DNA of 12,105 bases, taken from the NCBI GenBank assembly GCA_022361315.1, contig JAKSBB010000788.1, positions 1-12,105 of the forward strand. Direction: 5' to 3'. Position 1 is the first letter of the stretch. Each line of letters opens with the position of its first letter. The position numbers and the translations under genes are program-made. Below are positions 7,690-12,105 of the stretch, in pieces. The DNA is from Desulfobacterales bacterium (lineage in GTDB: Bacteria; Desulfobacterota; Desulfobacteria; Desulfobacterales; Desulfobacteraceae). Below the pieces are notes generated by a model. That model did no database searches. It saw only the letters and a program-made list of their open reading frames with translations, and had not been told where the DNA came from.

Positions 7690-8580
7690 ATGACCGGAAA
7701 GCTTAGGAAAGAGCAAGGAGGACTCCGTTTTATTTCTATTGTGTATTCCGTGATCGGTGTGCTGATGATGATCGGGATGTACATCCTCGCCCTGAGCGTC
7801 ATGCTGGGTGGATGCGGCGGAAAACCGGTGCTCACCGGCGACAGCCCCTGGCAGGCAACTGCCGTGGTGGCAGATGGTTCCGATGTTGAATGGCAGTCGT
7901 TTCCCCCGCAATACGTTGACAGGACAAACCGGATCATCATGCGCGTGGCCAATGATGACCAGGCGATCTATATTGCCGTAGCTGTGGGCAGCAGGGAGAT
8001 GATTCGTCGGCTGGGACAAGCGGGGCTGAAACTGACTCTGGATCCCATACCGGATGTGCCTGAAAACATAGGAGAAGAAAAAGAGGGTGTGGAAGATATT
8101 CCACCCTTTTCCATAGCTTTGAAGCGATTGACACCCTATGGCGGGTACGGAAATGAAAAAGGCAGGGAGGCGGCCGGTGAAGTTGCAGCACCACCGATGG
8201 AAATAATGTTGCCGGAAACCCTTACCATTTCATATCCCTATGGTTCTGATCCGTTGATTATGAATCTTTCCGAGGCAGGTGAAAAGGATATCCACATCGG
8301 TGTCCAGGGTGGGGAACGTTTTGTTTTCGAGGCTGCCATCCGTTTTGACGCCATCTCTTCATTCGGGGATTTCGGTCCGGGGGCACGGATGGCGGTGACA
8401 TTCAGTCCCGGGAACCTCCGGATGTCAGCTACCGGAGAGGGTGGCGGGAGGCGCGGCAGGCAAAGCGGTGGCGGCGGCCGGAAGGGGGGCGGAGGACGTC
8501 CTGCGGTTTCGGATGGAAGGCCCACCGGCGAATCTGTGGAGGCCCGGGTTGAGGTCCGGCTTTCTTCATCCCCTGCATAA
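7690..8580 (+). CDS. Predicted lipoprotein with Gly/Arg-rich C-terminal region
   Basis: I do not recognise this 296-residue protein by name. The ATG at 7690 is set by a strong AGGAGG site (7679-7684). The basic N-terminus (K4, R6, K7, R13) is followed by a long hydrophobic stretch (14-39) ending in LGGC, a lipobox with lipidation at C42, so the rest should be anchored outside the cytoplasmic membrane. Residues 54-118 (WQATAVVADGSDVEWQSFPP, then a YIAVAV strand and LTLDP) resemble the beta-sandwich pattern of DOMON / CBM9-like sugar- or haem-binding domains; this is a tentative pattern match. Residues 125-175 are acidic and proline-containing. About 249-270 is a Gly/Arg/Lys low-complexity segment, followed by a short terminal strand (EARVEVRLSSS). 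It is 63 bases before the YigZ-like gene. The function is unknown. Confidence 0.8.
   Translation: MTGKLRKEQGGLRFISIVYSVIGVLMMIGMYILALSVMLGGCGGKPVLTGDSPWQATAVVADGSDVEWQSFPPQYVDRTNRIIMRVANDDQAIYIAVAVGSREMIRRLGQAGLKLTLDPIPDVPENIGEEKEGVEDIPPFSIALKRLTPYGGYGNEKGREAAGEVAAPPMEIMLPETLTISYPYGSDPLIMNLSEAGEKDIHIGVQGGERFVFEAAIRFDAISSFGDFGPGARMAVTFSPGNLRMSATGEGGGRRGRQSGGGGRKGGGGRPAVSDGRPTGESVEARVEVRLSSSPA
8434..8499 (+). repeat. Gly/Arg-rich low-complexity coding segment
   Basis: Codes for residues about 249-270 of the lipoprotein, almost entirely Gly with Arg, Lys, Gln and Ser (GEGGGRRGRQSGGG and onward). The DNA is a purine-rich, GC-rich run of ggc/ggg/cgg-like units, prone to slippage. The basic character would allow binding to acidic polymers such as lipopolysaccharide, nucleic acid or peptidoglycan; that is inference. 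Confidence 0.8.
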
Positions 8581-8643
8581 CAGACCGTTCCGATTCCGGG
8601 ACAAAGGCTTTTCTTTGGCAGCCAATTATACTATACCCGGTGC

Positions 8644-9282
8644 ATGAATCAGGTAAATTACTACTATTCCGTCGGCCTCTCTGAGGATGATCCCGTCAGG
8701 CAGGCCGAGATCAAGATCAAGCGGTCCACCTTTATCTGCTCCCTGGCCTATGTCTCTTCCATGGAAGCGGCCAAAGTCTTTATCACCCGTGTGGCAAGAG
8801 AGAATAAAACCGCCACCCACAATTGCTGGGCATATGTGGTGGGGGACCGGGGGGAGATCAGCCACGCCTCCGATGCGGGGGAGCCTGCAGGCACGGCGGG
8901 CAAACCCATGCTCAACGCCCTGATGGCAAACGATATGACCTGCGTCGCTGCGGTGGTGACCCGGCACTACGGCGGGGTAAAGCTCGGGGTGAGGGGACTC
9001 ATTGATGCGTACGGGCGTTCTGTGGTTGCCGCCATCGAACAGGCCCCTTTGGTGAAGCTGGTGAAAACCCGGGCCGTTCGGGTGGTGCTGCCATACCCTT
9101 TCAACGATATTTTCATGAGTCAGATAAAGTCCTTCCGTGTGGATATCGCCGACACGGATTACGGGGAAGCCGTTACCCACGACCTCCTGGTGGAGCTTGC
9201 GGATGTGGACGCCATGGCGGGGTTTCTGAGTGAATATCAGGACCGCGGACAATTGACCCATACCTGGGAAGATTCAGAATAA
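8644..9282 (+). CDS. yigZ: YigZ/IMPACT family protein
   Basis: A 212-residue member of the conserved YigZ/YvyE (UPF0029, IMPACT) family, cytosolic, thought to bind nucleic acid or ribosome-associated factors; the eukaryotic relative IMPACT regulates GCN2. The diagnostic motifs are ATHNCWAY (57-64), SDAGEPAGTAGKPML (76-90) and VVTRHYGGVKLGVRGL (104-119), with the smaller C-terminal ferredoxin-like domain at about 140-205. The length is normal for the family. The ATG at 8644 lacks a clear Shine-Dalgarno; a TATACT hexamer lies at 8627-8632 but has no matching -35, so it may be co-transcribed with the lipoprotein gene 63 bases upstream. It ends 41 bases from the convergent FapA gene, and the gap has a T-rich run but no convincing hairpin. 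The molecular function of bacterial members remains poorly defined. Confidence 0.93.
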   Translation: MNQVNYYYSVGLSEDDPVRQAEIKIKRSTFICSLAYVSSMEAAKVFITRVARENKTATHNCWAYVVGDRGEISHASDAGEPAGTAGKPMLNALMANDMTCVAAVVTRHYGGVKLGVRGLIDAYGRSVVAAIEQAPLVKLVKTRAVRVVLPYPFNDIFMSQIKSFRVDIADTDYGEAVTHDLLVELADVDAMAGFLSEYQDRGQLTHTWEDSE

Positions 9283-9323
9283 TGTGACTGGAAGGATTGC
9301 CGCTGAACGTTTTATCTTTTTTT

Positions 9324-11324
9324 CTAGAGCCGGTTGGCTACCATTTCCCAGGAGAGCCTGCCGTCTTTGCGGTCACTGGCGCAGGACATTTCAATCAGTC
9401 TGACCCGGGCAAGATCCCGAGAGATTACAGTGGACGAGTGGATGCCTTTTACACGGGTGCCGGTAAGAATCGGTCCCCTTACATCCAGAATGGGTCTGGG
9501 GGGATTCGTTTTGTTCTGCCGTTTGATCTCGAATTTTTCATTGACCCAGTGAGCGATTTCTTCTTTGGCCGCCCGGATGTCCAGGCCGAGCTTAATAATT
9601 TTTGCCTGGACCCGTTGTCTTTCGTGGCCCAGCGCTTTTAAAGCCGCCTGGTGGTCATCAGGGCCGCTGAGATCCGGGAAGGCGGCGTTACCGCCCGTGA
9701 CGGCTGCGGTTCTGATCTGTTCAATGGTTGCCTCAATGTCCTTCAGATTGGTCTGGAGGGTGTCTTTTTCACTGGTTTTTGTTTCAAAATCCGTCTGACT
9801 CTTTTCTATCTTCCGGTTGATGAACCGGAGTTCCGAAGCAATGTACGGGGATACTCCCACGGTGATGGTTGACGCCACAGCTTTGACCGAGCCGATTTGG
9901 TAGATTTTCGCCCCCCCGCGGGCGGCCACGGAGGACGCATACATTTTGCCCCGGGACATTTCAAAGGTGCCTTCCAGAAGGATGTCGCTTTCCACAACCT
10001 CTTTGTCTATTTCCATATTGCCCAGGCAGGAGATAATTGATCTGTGGATAAAACCGGCACTGACACGGCCCTTTGCCTTAATGGTGCCGTCCGTAATACC
10101 GTTGGCGATGGAAACGTCGCCCCGGGCATGGATGATGCCGCCGTCCACGGCCCGGGCCACCACATCGTTGGCTTCAACCCTGAAGCCGGCTTTGATGGCA
10201 CCGGTGATAAAGACGTTTTTATCAAACTTGACGTGACCGGTGGTGAAATCCACGTCGCCGCGGATTACATGGGCGTCGGATACGGATAAGGTGCCCTCCT
10301 GGCTGAGTTTGGGATACCCGTCCAGAGCGGCAACTGCCTTCAGCCGGTCTTCGGAGAGCGTTACCCCTTTGCCGCAGATGATATCCATATCCAGAGGCAG
10401 CGGTGCTTCCACAACATCTCCGAAAACGTTGACGCCGTCCCTTCCGGATGTGGAAGGAATCTTCTCCGCCAATACCGCATCGGTGCGGACAAAAGGGATT
10501 TCTCCCCGATTTCTGTAGTCGATGGACCCGTCATTCTCCACCTTGCCCGGAGACAGGTAGTCCTTGTCAAACAGATAGAAGACCCGGGCGTCTTTTCCCG
10601 GAACCGGAGGGAGGCCTTTTGCCAGTTCAAACCGGTCGTCGGGATCCTGAGGCGATGCCAGGAAGGATGCCAGGGCAATATCGTCTGCCATGCCGTATAT
10701 GATGCCGGTTCGTTCGATAATTTCCTTCAGGTCAGTGAGAAGCAGGTCCGGATCACAATTTTTTGTTTTGACCATCCAGGCGGTCAGTCCGTCTTCCGGG
10801 ATATAAATGGTAACATCATCTTCCTTGATTTCCCTGGTATTGGCTGCAAAATCGGTGAGGGTTTCCTTGAAATCCAGATCCATTTTCTGTTTCTTGAGGA
10901 TGAGTTTTTGCTGGCGCTGGGAGATCATTCCTGCTTCCACAAGGAGATCCCCCAGGAAAACAGTCCGGCCGTCAGTGCTTAGGTTTTTTTGCTCTTCAAG
11001 TGCCAGATTCAGGTTGCTCTGGGTGAGGAATTCGAACTGGATGCACAGTGAGCCGAACCGTGTATCTTCCTGGGCCCTGGCAAAGCTCAGGCAGGTCTTT
11101 TTTAAAGCGGGGGCATCGGCGGCATTGATATAGCCTTTGGCGATCATGAATTTCAGCAGATCCCCCTCGGAGGTCAGGGGGCGGCCCTTGGTTTCCCGGA
11201 TCAGGTGCTGAAAGTTTTCACGGCTCAGGTAATTCAGGAAAAGTGCAATACGGGTCACAAGCGCACTATGGCAGTGCACCCTGCCCGACGCTTTGGCAGC
11301 GCTGCGTTTTTCCTTTGATGTCAT
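9324..11324 (-). CDS. FapA/DUF342-family beta-helix protein with MshEN-like N-terminus
   Basis: A 666-residue protein. I chose the ATG at 11324 because GGAGG precedes it; an in-frame ATG 14 codons upstream (11366) lacks such a site. Residues 89-112 and 123-146 each fit the 24-residue GspE/MshE N-terminal motif (RFGSLCIQFEFLT..L...L..Q and FLGDLLVEAGMIS..Q). Residues about 165-290 form the DUF342 N-terminal part (VTIYIPEDGLTAWM, then IYGM), and about 290-490 is a Gly-rich parallel beta-helix (GDVDFTTGHV, GDVSIANGITDGTIKAKGRV). A coiled coil covers about 495-600, and a short domain closes the chain. FapA proteins are linked to flagellar or surface assembly and polar targeting; no flagellar gene is in view. 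No signal peptide or membrane segment is seen, so it is probably cytoplasmic. The role here is unproven. Confidence 0.9.
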   Translation of the reverse strand: MTSKEKRSAAKASGRVHCHSALVTRIALFLNYLSRENFQHLIRETKGRPLTSEGDLLKFMIAKGYINAADAPALKKTCLSFARAQEDTRFGSLCIQFEFLTQSNLNLALEEQKNLSTDGRTVFLGDLLVEAGMISQRQQKLILKKQKMDLDFKETLTDFAANTREIKEDDVTIYIPEDGLTAWMVKTKNCDPDLLLTDLKEIIERTGIIYGMADDIALASFLASPQDPDDRFELAKGLPPVPGKDARVFYLFDKDYLSPGKVENDGSIDYRNRGEIPFVRTDAVLAEKIPSTSGRDGVNVFGDVVEAPLPLDMDIICGKGVTLSEDRLKAVAALDGYPKLSQEGTLSVSDAHVIRGDVDFTTGHVKFDKNVFITGAIKAGFRVEANDVVARAVDGGIIHARGDVSIANGITDGTIKAKGRVSAGFIHRSIISCLGNMEIDKEVVESDILLEGTFEMSRGKMYASSVAARGGAKIYQIGSVKAVASTITVGVSPYIASELRFINRKIEKSQTDFETKTSEKDTLQTNLKDIEATIEQIRTAAVTGGNAAFPDLSGPDDHQAALKALGHERQRVQAKIIKLGLDIRAAKEEIAHWVNEKFEIKRQNKTNPPRPILDVRGPILTGTRVKGIHSSTVISRDLARVRLIEMSCASDRKDGRLSWEMVANRL

Positions 11325-11349
11325 GGGATTTTCCTCCTTTATCAGTATT

Positions 11350-11355
11350 ATTATA
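11350..11355 (-). promoter_or_regulatory. Candidate -10 element for the FapA-like gene
   Basis: A perfect TATAAT on the minus strand lies about 25 bases before the chosen ATG, just ahead of the GGAGG site. A TTGACC lies upstream but only 12 bases away, so no -35 with normal spacing is visible. The element may need an activator, or may be chance in this AT-rich gap. Confidence 0.35.
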
Positions 11356-11451
11356 CTAGCCTGCAAAGGTCAAGACATAGGTACACGGGCTTAATCTACT
11401 GAGAATATGACAAAAGCGTTTATTTCATTCATTCAAAAATTTTAGTTGTCT

Positions 11452-11511
11452 CTGTCAAGAATTAGGTTGACAGGTAATTTTTATTTAGTATTATTAATTA
11501 AAATTTAATTA
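11452..11511 (+). promoter_or_regulatory. Promoter with two inverted repeats before the XRE-cupin gene
   Basis: TTGACA (11467-11472), a 16-base spacer and TATTAT (11489-11494) form a good sigma70-type promoter about 35 bases before the ATG at 11530. The -35 is the right half of CTGTCAA-N8-TTGACAG (11452-11473). Just after the -10 is a 17-base palindrome, TAATTAAA-A-TTTAATTA (11495-11511), covering the likely start. Self-repression by the XRE protein is a natural reading, but the second palindrome is AT-only and could be chance. Confidence 0.6.
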
Positions 11512-11529
11512 TACTTAATTGGTGGATCT

Positions 11530-12105
11530 ATGAAAACAAAACTGGGCCCCCTGTTACGGGCCATTCGGAATTCCCGGCATCTGACCATTAAAGAGGTGGC
11601 CACCAAGGCCGGCGTCAGTTCAAGTCTTCTGTCACAGATTGAGCGGAACCGGATTTCTCCGTCTCTGGATACCCTGCTGCAGCTTCTGGAAGTCTACGGT
11701 GTGCCGCCCAACAAGTTTTTTAAGGATTATGAGACCATGACCCGTGTGGAAATCGTGAAGCGGGATCAGCGTAAAATATACGAACGCAAGGGATTCAAAT
11801 ACGAGACCCTTTGCGGTGAAAGCCAATCCAAGGGCAGCCATTCATTCAATGCCTTTTTTCTTGAACTGGCCCCGGGGCAGAAACGCGGGGATGCGGATGA
11901 CGGCCACCTGGGCAGGGAGTTGGGCATTGTGATTGCCGGCAGCGCCCAGTTGATTTACGGGGGGGAGACCTACGATATCCAGGCCGGGGATACCCTCTCC
12001 TTTTTTTCACAGATCCCCCATGTGATCAAGAATACCGGTGAAGAACGGTTTCAGGCCTATTGGATCGTAACCCCGGCCGACGGTGAAGATTATTTTGGCG
12101 AGAAA
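11530..12105 (+). CDS. XRE-family regulator with C-terminal cupin domain (3' partial)
   Basis: A plus-strand frame open from ATG 11530 to the window's end, 192 codons with no stop, so the gene is cut by the edge. A GGTGGA ribosome binding site precedes the ATG. Residues about 5-63 are a lambda-repressor-like helix-turn-helix (LLRAIRNSRHLTIKEVATKA, then SSSLLSQIERNRISPSLDTL). Residues about 112-180 are a cupin barrel (FLELAPGQKR, GIVIAGSAQLIYGGETYDIQ, AGDTLSFFSQIPHVIKN), the small-molecule-sensing half. This SinR/PuuR-like architecture usually represses genes for amine, amino-acid or sulfur-compound metabolism. The end of the domain has essentially been reached, so only a few residues are probably missing. 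The regulated genes are likely outside the window, downstream; autoregulation through the promoter repeats is plausible. Confidence 0.92.
   Translation, partial: MKTKLGPLLRAIRNSRHLTIKEVATKAGVSSSLLSQIERNRISPSLDTLLQLLEVYGVPPNKFFKDYETMTRVEIVKRDQRKIYERKGFKYETLCGESQSKGSHSFNAFFLELAPGQKRGDADDGHLGRELGIVIAGSAQLIYGGETYDIQAGDTLSFFSQIPHVIKNTGEERFQAYWIVTPADGEDYFGEK

Noticed and set aside
7516..8019. 167-codon minus-strand open frame overlapping the lipoprotein start
   Set aside because: The opposite strand has a strong ribosome binding site, signal sequence and lipobox; this frame has none.
8627..8632. TATACT as a promoter for the YigZ-like gene
   Set aside because: No -35 at acceptable spacing, and the implied leader is only about four bases.
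8626..9261. 211-codon minus-strand open frame opposite the YigZ-like gene
   Set aside because: It mirrors a gene with diagnostic family motifs; the His/Pro/Gly-rich translation is typical of antisense frames.
9283..9323. T-rich gap as a terminator between the YigZ-like and FapA-like genes
   Set aside because: Only a five-base-pair stem with a long loop precedes the T run, too weak to call.
11325..11366. N-terminal extension of the FapA-like protein from the ATG at 11366
   Set aside because: It lies over the TATAAT and the GGAGG that fit the ATG at 11324, so it is probably untranslated leader.
11453..11458. Minus-strand TTGACA as a -35 for the FapA-like gene
   Set aside because: No -10-like hexamer occurs 16-18 bases further on; it is better explained as half of the inverted repeat.

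Overview
The window looks like chromosomal DNA of a Gram-negative bacterium, most likely a Desulfobacterota / deltaproteobacterial sulfate-reducer-type genome. I infer this from the PAS-HisKA-HATPase-REC hybrid kinase style (GTLARGIAHDFNN H-box), a FapA-like beta-helix protein carrying GspE/MshE-N-like repeats, the XRE-cupin and FCD-GntR regulators, and moderate GC. No sequence search was possible, so the taxon is a guess. There are no rRNA or tRNA genes, CRISPR arrays, insertion sequences or phage genes, and no gene-free stretch exceeds about 225 bases.

Layout. (1) 1-1853, plus strand: the 3' part of a PAS hybrid histidine kinase with a C-terminal receiver. (2) 1862-3778, minus strand: a two-gene unit, a LysR regulator followed 18 bases later by an E. 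coli-type (class II) dihydroorotase, pyrC. (3) 3871-5386, plus strand, divergent from the LysR gene across a 92-base AT-rich region: a threonine-synthase-like PLP enzyme, overlapping an isochorismatase-family hydrolase. A 15-bp-stem hairpin follows. (4) 5513-7467, minus strand: a FadR-type (FCD) GntR regulator, then a cysteine-desulfurase-like class V aminotransferase with its own strong promoter and an AT-rich palindrome over its -10. (5) 7690-9282, plus strand: a predicted lipoprotein with a Gly/Arg-rich tail, then a YigZ/IMPACT-family protein. (6) 9324-11324, minus strand: a 666-residue FapA/DUF342 protein whose N-terminus holds two MshEN-like 24-residue motifs. (7) 11530 to the window end, plus strand: an XRE-cupin regulator, cut by the edge and preceded by a promoter embedded in two inverted repeats.

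How the genes may work together. The most system-like unit is the divergent LysR-pyrC / PLP enzyme-isochorismatase block. A dihydroorotase opens or closes cyclic ureides, many isochorismatase-family members are amide or N-carbamoyl hydrolases, and the PLP enzyme could act on an amino acid. A small ureide or dihydroorotate catabolic (or modified amino acid) pathway, controlled by the LysR protein, is a reasonable hypothesis but only an inference. The other genes are mostly single-function units with their own regulation.
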